Part shown: piece after piece, positions 36,513-45,823 of the stretch
Position numbering within the stretch: position 1 is the first letter of the stretch
Layout of the letters: each line of letters begins with the position of its first letter
Assembly (NCBI GenBank): GCA_020627785.1
Contig: JAHDGF010000030.1
Coordinates: 1-51,111, forward strand
DNA from: Saprospiraceae bacterium
Lineage (GTDB): Bacteria; Bacteroidota; Bacteroidia; Chitinophagales; Saprospiraceae
Direction of reading: 5' to 3'
Length of the DNA: 51,111 nucleotides
Notes under the pieces: generated by a model
Seen by the model: only the letters and a program-made list of their open reading frames with translations
Databases searched by the model: none
What the model was told of the DNA's origin: nothing
Position numbers and translations under genes: made by a program

Positions 36513-37556
36513 ATGAAATCACAGAGTCCCGCATTGAACTCAGAACGGAATAGACATCTCATTTTTTGGTCCTGTATTTTTTTCTTTTGTTCAACTTTTA
36601 CATTTGCGCAAGCCAAAATAATGGAATGTGATTCTGTCTTTTCTTTTCGTGGTGCCAACTGGAAATATGGGCTTGCTTCTTCAGAGGGTAGGTTGGTTAT
36701 AGAACCGCAATTTGAAGAAATCATATTAACTCGGAAAAATAAATTCAAGGAGTATTTTTTATTCATCGACCGAGAAAAAAATACAAGTGGTGTCGTAAGT
36801 GCTAGGGGAGAGATACTCGTAGATGATTTACCTGGGCTTCCACAATATCATTCCGAATTCCACATTGATGGGTGCATCGTGACCTATGAAAATTTTAATT
36901 TTGAATTAGTTGTTTATTCGGCATGTTTGGAGAAATTGATTGGGGTATATCCAAAGGGCAAAATTAATTTAAGTCCAGGGGTGTTTGTTGAATCACATAG
37001 TAATCCCAAAATGAGAGCTTTGCCCAGGTTTGTTATAAGTGCTCCTGGGTGGAATGAGGTTTTAAGCTTTAATGCCATTGGCGAAAAGCTGACTATGGAC
37101 AATAGAAATGATCTCATGTTTTGTAAAACTAAATATGCGTATAGTTTTCCTAGACAGTATAGAATGATTCAAAGCTCGACGTCTAATGTAGAAGTATACC
37201 AAAGTTATTATCCAGACTATGAAATCATCGAAGAATATTTTAATAATGAAGGAAGCCTTTCAATTCTTGCACGCAAGGACAGAAAATACGGCTTGCTGAG
37301 TTCCAAGGGGGAAGTTATATTACCATTCGAATATCAACACATAGAATTTAAAGAAGGTTTGTTGATCATAAAAGATGGATATCGAGGAATCGCAGAATGT
37401 ACTGGTAATATTTTATACCCAACCATGTTTACCTATGTTTCTCTAAACGACCCAGAGCCAGGATTAATCTTGGTTGATTCATATATGGGCTGCAGAGGAT
37501 ACTGTGACTTTGAAGGAAATATATTTCTACCACAAGATTGTTTAAAGTCTGAATAA
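36513..37556 (+). CDS. WG-repeat exported protein
   Basis: A 347-residue exported protein with a signal peptide (about 1-34, IFWSCIFFFCSTFTFAQA). WG-type repeats are seen near residues 45-70 (RGANWKYGLASSEGRLVIEP) and about 250-320 (KDRKYGLLSSKGEVILPFEY, then GYRGIAECTGNILYP). WG repeats form beta structures of unknown function, often surface-exposed or in protein-protein contacts. A truncated, stop-containing relative lies 2.7 kb upstream (33811-34110), which shows duplication or recombination in this stretch. It ends in a convergent arrangement with the minus-strand DUF4132 cluster. Confidence 0.85.
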   Translation: MKSQSPALNSERNRHLIFWSCIFFFCSTFTFAQAKIMECDSVFSFRGANWKYGLASSEGRLVIEPQFEEIILTRKNKFKEYFLFIDREKNTSGVVSARGEILVDDLPGLPQYHSEFHIDGCIVTYENFNFELVVYSACLEKLIGVYPKGKINLSPGVFVESHSNPKMRALPRFVISAPGWNEVLSFNAIGEKLTMDNRNDLMFCKTKYAYSFPRQYRMIQSSTSNVEVYQSYYPDYEIIEEYFNNEGSLSILARKDRKYGLLSSKGEVILPFEYQHIEFKEGLLIIKDGYRGIAECTGNILYPTMFTYVSLNDPEPGLILVDSYMGCRGYCDFEGNIFLPQDCLKSE

Positions 37557-37576
37557 AGGCCTTAATGCAAATTCTT

Positions 37577-37615
37577 AATCTTACAATATTGCCGAGGGAT
37601 AAATTCGGTAAGATT
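37577..37615. terminator. Possible bidirectional terminator between convergent genes
   Basis: Arms AATCTTAC (37577-37584) and GTAAGATT (37608-37615) pair, with an inner CCGA/TCGG pairing. T/A-rich sequence lies on both sides. It separates the WG-repeat gene and the 139-residue gene of the other strand. No long U-tract, so support is moderate. Confidence 0.5.
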
Positions 37616-37628
37616 TAATCAATGAGAT

Positions 37629-38048
37629 TTATAAGATTTCGCTTTCATAAAATTCATTGATAAAATAAAGTTTATACTTCTTTTTTACTTCCATACCTTT
37701 CTCCGATTGCACAAATAATATGGAACCTTTTTTTGTCATTTCATCAAAGTGAAATGAACCGTTTTCATGAGTATCACTTAGTTCATACAACTTTGGAAGT
37801 TGGAGGAAATATTGCGATTGTCCGATGTATTCCATATCATCTGGGGAACCAAAGAAAATTTCCATATATCCGTTCGTCGCGTTTTCTATCAATAATATTG
37901 AATCCGCTGAATCAGCACCATCTTCAATTTTATTATCAATGCATCGATTAATGACTATTTCTACATCCCTTGCAACTTCTACTTCTGTAGTGGCTTCGGA
38001 TTGAAACGTTATTTTTTTGGGGATATTTTCTTCATGAATCCATGTCAT
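37629..38048 (-). CDS. Unknown protein, last gene of the DUF4132 cluster
   Basis: A 139-residue acidic cytoplasmic protein with no signal peptide, membrane segment or recognised motif. It is predicted to be mostly beta strands (KITFQSEATTEVEVARDVEI; GYMEIFFGSPDDMEYIG; KGSILFVQSEKGMEVKKKYK). It begins 38 bases after the stop of the diglycine-tail protein and has the same orientation, so it is probably co-transcribed with it and with the DUF4132 gene. It could be a target, a partner or an immunity-type protein; nothing in the sequence settles this. Confidence 0.7.
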   Translation of the reverse strand: MTWIHEENIPKKITFQSEATTEVEVARDVEIVINRCIDNKIEDGADSADSILLIENATNGYMEIFFGSPDDMEYIGQSQYFLQLPKLYELSDTHENGSFHFDEMTKKGSILFVQSEKGMEVKKKYKLYFINEFYESEIL

Positions 38049-38086
38049 AATTTAGGTATTTTAATTCTAAAATTTGCTTGTGATGA

Positions 38087-38479
38087 TTACCCTCCTACAA
38101 GCGGTGTTAATTTAATGAACTCAACTTCTTTGATAATTGATAGGTTAACCTTCTCCTCTAAATCCTCTGCTTGCTTGTCATTTATAATTACAAAAAATTG
38201 ATTGGTAATGAATCCATCCAGGGCAATGTAAGATTGCTTCTCAAAGTCAACCTCCTTTCTCTTTGTCTTGGTTTTACTATTAAGAAATTTTTCAACTTGA
38301 TCAGGGATGACTAAACCTGCGTAAGGTGTTGCAGCTTTTGAATTGTAGATTTCAACCTCTTTCTGCACTCTACTAATGATCAAATCTTTAACGGTGATTA
38401 TTTCATTTTCAAATTCCAAATTGATTGAGTTGATTCCGTCTCCGCCAATTGTCTGATCTTTTATTAAGACTGTATTCAT
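38087..38479 (-). CDS. Beta-grasp (MoaD/ubiquitin-like) protein with C-terminal Gly-Gly
   Basis: A 130-residue protein ending exactly in EVEFIKLTPLVGG. The final strand plus a flexible PLVGG tail closely resembles MoaD and ThiS sulfur carriers and other ubiquitin-like modifiers, whose terminal Gly is adenylated by an E1-like enzyme. The segment before it (FFVIINDKQAEDLEEKVNLS) also follows the usual MoaD pattern of strand, turn and strand. The N-terminal part starts with a beta strand (VLIKDQTIGG), continues with ITVKDLIISRVQKEVEIYN (helix), and is longer than in MoaD, so it is a distinct family. It starts one base after the DUF4132 stop, so translation must be coupled. No E1, E2 or JAB gene lies in the window. 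The modifier or carrier role is inferred. Confidence 0.7.
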   Translation of the reverse strand: MNTVLIKDQTIGGDGINSINLEFENEIITVKDLIISRVQKEVEIYNSKAATPYAGLVIPDQVEKFLNSKTKTKRKEVDFEKQSYIALDGFITNQFFVIINDKQAEDLEEKVNLSIIKEVEFIKLTPLVGG

Positions 38480-38480
38480 G

Positions 38481-40952
38481 TTATAAATGTATTTGTCTGG
38501 TGATGGATGGGTCTGTTATTTTATCATCATTATAAAGCAACATCGCTTTGCTAATGATTATAGAAAGTGTTCTGTCATTATCAAATGGCAAGAAGATTTT
38601 GTTCTTCTTTTTTGTTGAATTTGGTACGATGCATAGGTATTGATCATTTGGAGTCATTAGAATATTCCCACTACCAAGATGGATCTTATAATTCCGTATT
38701 TTACCTTCAACTTTTAGAAACTTATCAGATAAGACACACTTATCTGAAATTTTTAGTTTCGGAAGAATTCTTTCCAATACATCTTTTCGCGTCTTGGCCG
38801 TTTCATTTAGTTCTCCAAAGGAGTAGTTGTGCCAGTAAGTTCTTCTATCCCCAGTATCTTCCCATTCAGGATTATTACCTATGCTTGTAACTCCAACAAA
38901 CAGATCTACGTCTCTCATGATTTCGCTGAAGACAAGTTTAGGTATTTCCTGCATTGAAAGTTCCTCCCTGCCGCCATAGATTCTAACTTGGTCAGAAGCG
39001 ACATAGGTGTAAATTCCAGACGGACTTGTTTCATCAGTAATGGACTCTACCCAGAATTCAGCTCTCAATTGAAAATTGGGGATTGATTTAGTAGGTGTAT
39101 TGTGAGAATCAAATGCTCCTTGTAAAGTGTAATTCCAATCCCTTGTCTTTGCTAAAGCTGTAAATTGATGTTGATAAAGAATATGTGCTGCAAATCGATT
39201 GCTGTAATTGTTTGTTTGTATTTCAGCATCGGTCACTAAATAGATTTCTCTGAATGCTTGTTTGAATAATTGTTTAATCTCAAGATCAATAATGAAATTT
39301 CTCCAATTAGTTGTGCTAGTAATATCACTATAGATAGGATGCCAAAGTCTTACCTTTTCAAACTTAGAAATGTCTAGCTTATTTTTATTAGAATCAACAA
39401 TGTCATTATCCAGTAGTATCCCGGCAGTGTTGTTGTCAAATTGCCAAATGAGCCTTGAGGAAAACCTTGATAGAAACGGATGATTTAAGTATTTGGATTT
39501 CCAATCTTCTATTTCCCATTCTATATTATCTAGGTAAGAGTTTTCAAGCCGTTTCTTATGAACGCTGATGGCGGTTTTGATATCTTTTATGGTTGCCTTG
39601 AATTGCTTTAGTTCTTCTTTGTGATTTTCAGAAACTTCTTTTGGTGCCGATTTTTGTTTTTTAGCTGTGCTGTTATTAATCCAATAGTTTGTAGGGGCTT
39701 GCAAGTCAGAAATATCTATGACACCTGTATAATTACCAATGATCCATTTGCTCAAATTTCCGTCAAGGTTATATTCAGATACAGATAATTCAAGGAGAGC
39801 TTCATTCGAGATTCCCATTTCTTGGGCTTTTCTTGTGAGCTGCTTATTTGCCGTATTCTTTATGGATTTGTTTCTGGTTTTGTTTCTGATGTTGAGTAAT
39901 TGGGTGATGCCTGCTTTCGGAGACATTACCGTAAAGGCATACATGCATGCATTGCCATTCTTGGTAGATAAGGAGCCGATCAATCGAATCTTGTTGTAAG
40001 AGGACAAAGCTAATTGACCTATTAAAGAATTTAAAACTGGATCATCAAAAAATGCGCTAAACCAAATTAGATAACTCACTGCTATCTCGTTGGTATCACT
40101 CAGGTAGTAGTTATCTCTGTGTCCATACATTTCATCATTAGACAGTTCATTCATTCTTCTGACCTCCGCTCTTCCAAATTTGACAAGAAGTTCAAAGATT
40201 TCTGAAAGATGTTTTATCTGATCATCCTTTGCATTTGTATTTTCAAGTAACTCTTTAGAGGTTTTGATCCATTTATTTGTAGGTTTTGGTTTTTGCCCTA
40301 AACTCCAGCAATGTTCGATTACTTTTTTGAATTGATCGTCGTACTCATTCCATTTACTTTCTAAATGTTGTCCCAATGGGTCTCTACGATCAAAAATTGA
40401 TTTATCATTTTCATCGTGATCTAGCTTGCCCAAGCCCAAGCTAATTTTCTTCAATGTTGCATCACCATAGCTATCGTTATATGCTTTGACGAGTGCATTT
40501 CTTGCACTCATGTAAATGGGGTCTTTTCCAAAGTTCTCTTTATAATGTTTGAAAGAAAATATTATATCATTTGGTGGGAGTCTGTAACTAAAGTAAGCGA
40601 TGGAACCTATATTATTTAGTAATGAAAATAAGTTCGATAGAGATTCTTTCGATGGTGGTTGTTTGGGGTTAAATTCAGATTTGAATATTTTTCTTCTGAC
40701 TACGTCGTGATTGTATTTCTCATTTTTTTTATCAATTAATCTAGTTAAGGCGAGGAGCGCTATATTCTCTCTTATTTGTTTGTCATGGGTTTGAATTTCC
40801 TTCCAAATTTCATTTTCCTTTAGCTTAACATTTTTATCCCTGTAACTTACAACTATTGATTCTTCAAATCTATTAAGCAGATCAGATTCTATTGATGTTG
40901 TTTCTGAGGCCTTATCTTCTTTGTCCTTATTTCTTTTAAAGAAATTAAACAT
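38481..40952 (-). CDS. DUF4132-domain protein
   Basis: An 823-residue cytoplasmic protein. The C-terminal third has the family blocks: MRDVDLFVGV at about 679-688, TYWHNYSFGELNETAKTRK at about 706-724, then KIHLGSGNILM at about 756-766 followed by NDQYLCIVP. I know this combination from DUF4132 proteins (for example E. coli YehI/MolR, where a WGR domain precedes it; no WGR domain is seen here). The N-terminal part is helical with a long Lys/Asn-rich middle. The biochemical role of DUF4132 is not established. The next gene starts one base after its stop and encodes the Gly-Gly-tailed small protein; the DHFR-like gene ends 40 bases upstream. The cluster looks like one transcription unit. Confidence 0.82.
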   Translation of the reverse strand: MFNFFKRNKDKEDKASETTSIESDLLNRFEESIVVSYRDKNVKLKENEIWKEIQTHDKQIRENIALLALTRLIDKKNEKYNHDVVRRKIFKSEFNPKQPPSKESLSNLFSLLNNIGSIAYFSYRLPPNDIIFSFKHYKENFGKDPIYMSARNALVKAYNDSYGDATLKKISLGLGKLDHDENDKSIFDRRDPLGQHLESKWNEYDDQFKKVIEHCWSLGQKPKPTNKWIKTSKELLENTNAKDDQIKHLSEIFELLVKFGRAEVRRMNELSNDEMYGHRDNYYLSDTNEIAVSYLIWFSAFFDDPVLNSLIGQLALSSYNKIRLIGSLSTKNGNACMYAFTVMSPKAGITQLLNIRNKTRNKSIKNTANKQLTRKAQEMGISNEALLELSVSEYNLDGNLSKWIIGNYTGVIDISDLQAPTNYWINNSTAKKQKSAPKEVSENHKEELKQFKATIKDIKTAISVHKKRLENSYLDNIEWEIEDWKSKYLNHPFLSRFSSRLIWQFDNNTAGILLDNDIVDSNKNKLDISKFEKVRLWHPIYSDITSTTNWRNFIIDLEIKQLFKQAFREIYLVTDAEIQTNNYSNRFAAHILYQHQFTALAKTRDWNYTLQGAFDSHNTPTKSIPNFQLRAEFWVESITDETSPSGIYTYVASDQVRIYGGREELSMQEIPKLVFSEIMRDVDLFVGVTSIGNNPEWEDTGDRRTYWHNYSFGELNETAKTRKDVLERILPKLKISDKCVLSDKFLKVEGKIRNYKIHLGSGNILMTPNDQYLCIVPNSTKKKNKIFLPFDNDRTLSIIISKAMLLYNDDKITDPSITRQIHL

Positions 40953-40992
40953 TCTAATTTATTTTATGGTTGCTAACTAGTGATCATTACTT

Positions 40993-41526
40993 TCACCTTT
41001 TCCTTTTATAATGATCTTGAACGAGTTGGTCAAGTAATACCTTTGATTCTACATGCTCAAAAACTAATCGATGGGGAAGCTCGTGAAAAAGTGGAATGCC
41101 TTCACCTAAAATTATTGGGATGGTTGTTATGATTAGTACATCAATCAGATCTTCTTTCAGGAAATTGTAAATGGTCTTGCCACCATCAATGTAGAGATTT
41201 TTATAACCTTTTGCATGTAAGTGTTTGAGTACATTTGGGATTTCATCATTTAGGATTTCTACCTTGCCTTGGAGATGCGCAGGTATGGTTTTTAGGGTTG
41301 TGCTTAAAACAAATAGTGGCAATTTATAAGGCCACTGTTCTTCACCAAAACTTAGAACCTTTTCAAATGATCCTCTTCCCATAACAATGGCATCTATGCC
41401 TTCAATGAATCCATGATAGCCCATGTCTTTTTGATCTGGGTTGGGGATTAAATCGAGCCAATCAATTTCTCCATTTTTACCTGCGATGAAACCATCCAAA
41501 CTTCTTGCAATAAATACTTTATTCAT
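40993..41526 (-). CDS. Dihydrofolate reductase / RibD C-terminal-like protein
   Basis: A 177-residue cytoplasmic protein of the DHFR-like fold (RibD C-terminal group). Family features are KVFIARSLDGFIAGKNGEID (start), AIVMGRGSFEKVL (the MGR NADPH-binding block), VLSTTLKTIP, and the LYIDGGKTIYNFL strand near residue 118. Such proteins reduce pteridine- or pyrimidine-like substrates with NADPH; the true substrate is unknown and true folate activity is unlikely from length and family. It is on the same strand as, and 40 bases upstream of, the DUF4132 gene, so may share its transcript. The 14-bp motif lies about 150 bases upstream of its start. Confidence 0.88.
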   Translation of the reverse strand: MNKVFIARSLDGFIAGKNGEIDWLDLIPNPDQKDMGYHGFIEGIDAIVMGRGSFEKVLSFGEEQWPYKLPLFVLSTTLKTIPAHLQGKVEILNDEIPNVLKHLHAKGYKNLYIDGGKTIYNFLKEDLIDVLIITTIPIILGEGIPLFHELPHRLVFEHVESKVLLDQLVQDHYKRKR

Positions 41527-41671
41527 TTTTCATAAATTTTGGGCGAACCAATTCTTTTGGGGTCAAAGTAAAGGTTTGATGAAAAGATATGAATTTCAGA
41601 CCTATCATCGTCTTTTTTAACTTGGAATTTTTGTTGCTAGGTCCAATAACTCTTTACTTAATGGGAGTTTT

Positions 41672-41685
41672 CATTTGCGAAAGCG
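41672..41685 (+). repeat. Dispersed 14-bp motif CATTTGCGAAAGCG, copy 5
   Basis: Exact copy in the intergenic stretch between the DHFR-like and sulfatase genes. Confidence 0.85.
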
Positions 41686-41778
41686 TCAGAAGAGGTCAAT
41701 AAAAAGGTAGTAACCACTTTAAGTTGTGGAAAATGATAAGATGCTTTCCATGTAGTAAACGGGATTTAAATTTGAAGA

Positions 41779-43428
41779 TTATTCAATTTTTACAAATCGC
41801 TGCACACAGACCTCCTTGCTTTTTTCATCTTTAAGTTCAATGAAATATAGGCCAGCTTTTAGTCCTTGTAATTCCACTGTTACATTTTTTTCCGTGCATT
41901 CTTTTGAAAAGATTTTTCCACCATTGGTGTCTCGGAGATTTAAGGTGAATGTATTGTGATTTTCTACTTTGATTTGAAGGAAATCTTTTGCTGGATTAGG
42001 AGAAATTTGGAAGCAGCGATCAGTGTTGTTTAAATCTGTGGTTGCTGTGATGCATGGATCGCAATAAGTTCCTCCGCAATCAATGCCTTCTTCATCGCCG
42101 TTCTGAATGTGATCTCTACATGACCATGCATTGATGGTCTGTAAACCTTCAATTTCTAAATCTTCTTTTATGGCAGAAACTTCACCACTCGTAATATTCC
42201 CAATTAGATCATTGGTCTCTAGTGAATCTAGGAGTAGGTCATAAAATTCTTGTCGGTTATCCTCAGCAAATTCAATCAACTTATATCGAGGTCCTCGGAT
42301 GGTGTACGAGGATGAATTCCCATTAGTTACCTCAGAGAAGTTATAATCTCTGGTAGGGCCATCACTTCCATCTAGTAAATGTTTAAAACTTAAACTATTA
42401 AACCTTCCACCGGGTAATTCGGTGCCAACAATTTCTAGAAGGGTAGCATAAATGTCTACCACATGTACCATGGCTGATTCTCTTTCCCCCTTTCTGGTAA
42501 CACCTACTCCCGAGACGATGAATGGAACTCTGATTCCTCCTTGGTAAACACTTCCTTTGCCATGTCCATTTGGGTAATCATTAAGAAGTGTGTTGGGTGT
42601 TCCATTATCGCCAATGTAAATTATGAGTGTGTTCTCCAGTTCATCTGCTGGTATGTTATTTATTAACCTTCCAATTTCTGAATCCAGAGCTTCAATCATC
42701 GCTGTGTATTGTTGGCGGTTGGATTGTGGATTATTGATGGTAAATAAATCTTCCGGTGGGACGTGGTAAGGTGAGTGCGGAGCTGTATGTGCGAGCCACA
42801 AAAACCATGGTTTGGATTGATTGTTAACCCAGTCGATGGCTTCATCTGTGAGTTCAGAGGTGATGTAATTTGTGTTGATATTTGACTGTCCGTCTTTAAC
42901 CTTTGGCCATGAATAGTAGTCCATGACACCTCCGCCGATGACACCTGTAAATTGATCGACGCCATGGTCATTCGGATGTTGCAAGTTTTGGCCTTGCCCA
43001 AGGTGCCATTTTCCTACGACTGCATCCGCGTATGCGTTGTTAGTTTCGTTTTCAATGGCCTTGAAAATTGACTCATGTGTGAAATTTAAGCTTCCTGGCA
43101 CACTTAGTACTCCTGTTTTATTTCCATATTTTCCGCTTATGATTGCTGCTCGGGTAGGTGTGCAGACTGGCGTAGAAAAGGCATTTTCAAAGGTTATCCC
43201 ATTTGCTCGAAGCTGGTCTAGATTTGGGGTTGTCGGCATGAGGTTTGAGTCATGATACCCTTGGCTGTGATCCACACCAAGGTCGTCCGAAATAATGAGT
43301 AAAATATTCGGCGATTCTTGGGCTGTCAATGCCATGCCGCAAAAAAGCAATAGAATTAGAGATAATTTGGGAAGCTGGGCTTGAATTTTCATGGCGCCAG
43401 CATGATGGCTTAGGACTTTTTGACTCAT
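41779..43428 (-). CDS. T9SS-secreted sulfatase
   Basis: A 549-residue type I sulfatase that hydrolyses sulfate esters, probably of polysaccharides. The active-site signature is CTPTR with Cys89 (long start) or Cys77 (ATG at 43392), which must be converted to formylglycine. Metal-binding blocks are ISDDLGVDH near residue 50 and IYIGDNGTP near residue 270; GKWHLG (about 145) is also typical. The long frame starts at 43428, but the ATG at 43392 begins a clear signal peptide (LSLILLLFCGMALTAQ). After the enzyme comes a Cys-rich NGDEEGIDCGG segment and a T9SS sorting domain at the C-terminus. The enzyme thus acts at the cell surface. It stands alone. Confidence 0.92.
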   Translation of the reverse strand: MSQKVLSHHAGAMKIQAQLPKLSLILLLFCGMALTAQESPNILLIISDDLGVDHSQGYHDSNLMPTTPNLDQLRANGITFENAFSTPVCTPTRAAIISGKYGNKTGVLSVPGSLNFTHESIFKAIENETNNAYADAVVGKWHLGQGQNLQHPNDHGVDQFTGVIGGGVMDYYSWPKVKDGQSNINTNYITSELTDEAIDWVNNQSKPWFLWLAHTAPHSPYHVPPEDLFTINNPQSNRQQYTAMIEALDSEIGRLINNIPADELENTLIIYIGDNGTPNTLLNDYPNGHGKGSVYQGGIRVPFIVSGVGVTRKGERESAMVHVVDIYATLLEIVGTELPGGRFNSLSFKHLLDGSDGPTRDYNFSEVTNGNSSSYTIRGPRYKLIEFAEDNRQEFYDLLLDSLETNDLIGNITSGEVSAIKEDLEIEGLQTINAWSCRDHIQNGDEEGIDCGGTYCDPCITATTDLNNTDRCFQISPNPAKDFLQIKVENHNTFTLNLRDTNGGKIFSKECTEKNVTVELQGLKAGLYFIELKDEKSKEVCVQRFVKIE

Positions 43429-43821
43429 GGTTAAATTTAGACTTATTTAGTCATCCAAGGTTTAATCTGGGTCAATATTTTTTAGTCGATATAAATAATA
43501 AAACTAGTTTTTTAATGGACCTTGATTCACGCCTGGCTGTGAAAAGCCCATGATTTATACATTTCACCCTTACGCATGAAGCTTTTTCGAGACAATGGTT
43601 ATTTTTTTGCAGCGGTTTAGTAGTATATAAATTTTATCGTTCCGCTTTCGCAAATGAATAGTATCCCGTACCCTCCGAAAAGGAACAAGGTCAAATTTTT
43701 TTTGTAGAGCATTTCAAAAGTGAATCAGCTTAAGAATATTTCTAGTCAATCATTGTAGACAATAAAAGTTGATTAAGGAGGTAGCACAAAGGTGTTTACT
43801 TCCTTTCTCTTTTTTGGACAC
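43429..43821. other. Gene-free stretch between the sulfatase and MopE-type genes
   Basis: About 390 bases between two genes of the same strand. It holds the 14-bp motif (43643-43656). No coding frame or terminator was recognised; a promoter for the sulfatase gene must lie here, but no consensus box with correct spacing was found. Confidence 0.45.
43643..43656 (-). repeat. Dispersed 14-bp motif CATTTGCGAAAGCG, copy 6
   Basis: Exact copy in minus orientation, intergenic. Its flanks (TT before, GGAAC after, in motif orientation) are shared with the copy at 23832. Confidence 0.85.
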
Positions 43822-45633
43822 TTAGAATTTCAGAAATTTCTTAAAGCCTACGTTCTCGCCATTCGCTTTCATCAACTTAATAAGATATACACCTGAACCA
43901 AAAGTAGTCACATCGATTGTTCGATCACTGGTTAAGCCTTCATATAGCAAATGAGACTGGCTATTGTATATTTCGATTTTTATGGGCTCCGAACTAAGGT
44001 CGATGTATAGTATGTCTCTGACTGGATTGGGATAGATGGAAATATCTGAATTTAATTCACTCGTTGACGTGCTTATGGCATCTTCTCCATCACAATCCTC
44101 ATCTATATCATTGTTGGGAATTTCATCTGCGCCTGGGTAGATGTTTGGATTATTGTCATCACAATCACCACCCATCGTGATAAAACCAGAGGACTCCATG
44201 CAATCTTCAAAGGCTGAATCATCATCCCCAAAACCGTCCATGTCCAAATCTGCATAGTAGACTACTAATTCCAGACCTTCATCTATCTGAGTGTCGCAGT
44301 TATTATCAATGCCATCACAGATTTCAATATTGCCAGGAAATGAATTGGCGTCCGCGTCATTACAATCTGTAGCAACGGTCACCCCGTCACCATCCTCATC
44401 AATGCCTAGCTTAACAATCCATGCGTCTTGAATTACTCCTGGGATTACGGACGGGAAAGTTTCGGGAAGATCTCCATCCGATGAAGTCGTTCTTCCACCC
44501 AGAAGAAATCCACCATCTGAAGTTTCTTCAATGTCATGAAGTACATCGTAGTCGCTGCCACCTAAGCTTAGGGTCCACATTTCATTTAGATCTTTATCAA
44601 GCTTAATGAAATACATTAAAGCATCAGGATCGAAAGGTGAAATGGTTGCGGATACAAAGTCACCAGAATAGCCTCCGGCTATATATCCTCCATCTGCCGT
44701 AGGATTCATGGCGAAAAGCAAATCAGCTCTTTCCGTGCCATAGGTGCGACTATCGATCACTTCTCCATCTATGTCAATTTTAAGAAACCAAAAATCATAA
44801 AATTCGGTGCTCCCAGGAATATCTCCATCGTCCGAACGAGTGTATCCTCCAATGACAAAATTTCCATCTTCGTCTTTTAAAATGTTGTACCCGTATTCAT
44901 GATCTGTACCGCCAAAACTTTTTTTCCATAAAACATCACCCGTTGCATTAATATGCAGAACTTGATAATCTTCAAAGGCATAGTCTAATAATAGGAAAGT
45001 GCCATTGTCTGTTTCAACGGCAGTTTCAAACCGATTAGAGGTGTCTTCAAAGTAGATTCTATCCCATAGCTTATTTCCATCTGCAGAAAGCATTACAAGC
45101 CAAGCATTGGAACTATTCGGGAAATTAGAAGTCACATCCCCATCTGTTGATCTAGCTCTACCGGTTAGTAATAAATTACCGTCGGTAGTTTCAAGGACGT
45201 CATTTAGATTTTCATTATCGGATCCGCCTAGAAGATCCTCCCAGATGATCGCCCCAGAGTCGGAGTTAATTTTACAGACCCACCCTTTATATGAATCTGT
45301 AAAAATAGTGGCAAGAAGTACAACTCCTCCATCACTGGTCTGTATCATATCTGTTAGAAAAAATGTATCACCTGTACCATCATATGTTTTTTTCCAGATA
45401 ATGTTCCCATCGAAACTTACTTTTATAACAAATACGCCCCTGTCTAGATCGGTCATATCAAAATCTTCAGAGTAGGATACTCCGGCAATAAGATAACCAT
45501 CTGGTAATTCTAAAACCTCTTTGGCTCTATCAAAATCACTTCCTCCGAAGACAAACTGCCACTCACTTGCTACTTGGGCATTAAGGGATAATAGAAATGA
45601 GAATAATACCGATGTTGAAAACAAATTTCTCAT
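43822..45633 (-). CDS. T9SS-secreted protein with MopE-type metal-binding segment
   Basis: A 603-residue exported protein (signal about 1-19, LFSFLLSLNAQ). Residues about 25-400 are seven to nine beta repeats with the TSDGGFLLGG or TADGGYIAGG type signature, a propeller-like fold. Residues about 415-520 hold Asp-rich MopE-type calcium/copper-binding loops (DGDGVTVATDCNDADANSFP, then EICDGIDNNCDTQIDEG and GGDCDDNNPNIYPGADEIP). The last about 80 residues are a T9SS type A sorting domain (ISIYPNPVRDILYI). Such proteins lie on the cell surface. The propeller and metal loops do not show an active site. It is a single gene. Confidence 0.85.
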   Translation of the reverse strand: MRNLFSTSVLFSFLLSLNAQVASEWQFVFGGSDFDRAKEVLELPDGYLIAGVSYSEDFDMTDLDRGVFVIKVSFDGNIIWKKTYDGTGDTFFLTDMIQTSDGGVVLLATIFTDSYKGWVCKINSDSGAIIWEDLLGGSDNENLNDVLETTDGNLLLTGRARSTDGDVTSNFPNSSNAWLVMLSADGNKLWDRIYFEDTSNRFETAVETDNGTFLLLDYAFEDYQVLHINATGDVLWKKSFGGTDHEYGYNILKDEDGNFVIGGYTRSDDGDIPGSTEFYDFWFLKIDIDGEVIDSRTYGTERADLLFAMNPTADGGYIAGGYSGDFVSATISPFDPDALMYFIKLDKDLNEMWTLSLGGSDYDVLHDIEETSDGGFLLGGRTTSSDGDLPETFPSVIPGVIQDAWIVKLGIDEDGDGVTVATDCNDADANSFPGNIEICDGIDNNCDTQIDEGLELVVYYADLDMDGFGDDDSAFEDCMESSGFITMGGDCDDNNPNIYPGADEIPNNDIDEDCDGEDAISTSTSELNSDISIYPNPVRDILYIDLSSEPIKIEIYNSQSHLLYEGLTSDRTIDVTTFGSGVYLIKLMKANGENVGFKKFLKF

Positions 45634-45823
45634 GACAAAGTAGTTTGATGTATCTATGTATCTTTAGTTAAGCATAAATTTTTTTGTCAGAACAAAATAA
45701 TCTCTACTTTTTATGTTCCCTTAAAATTTATACTAGGTAGTTTATTTTGCGCTACCTTTTTACTAATCTGATGTATGGGGAAAATGTTGCAGGAATTTAT
45801 ATATATACTTCCCCAAAATGCAA

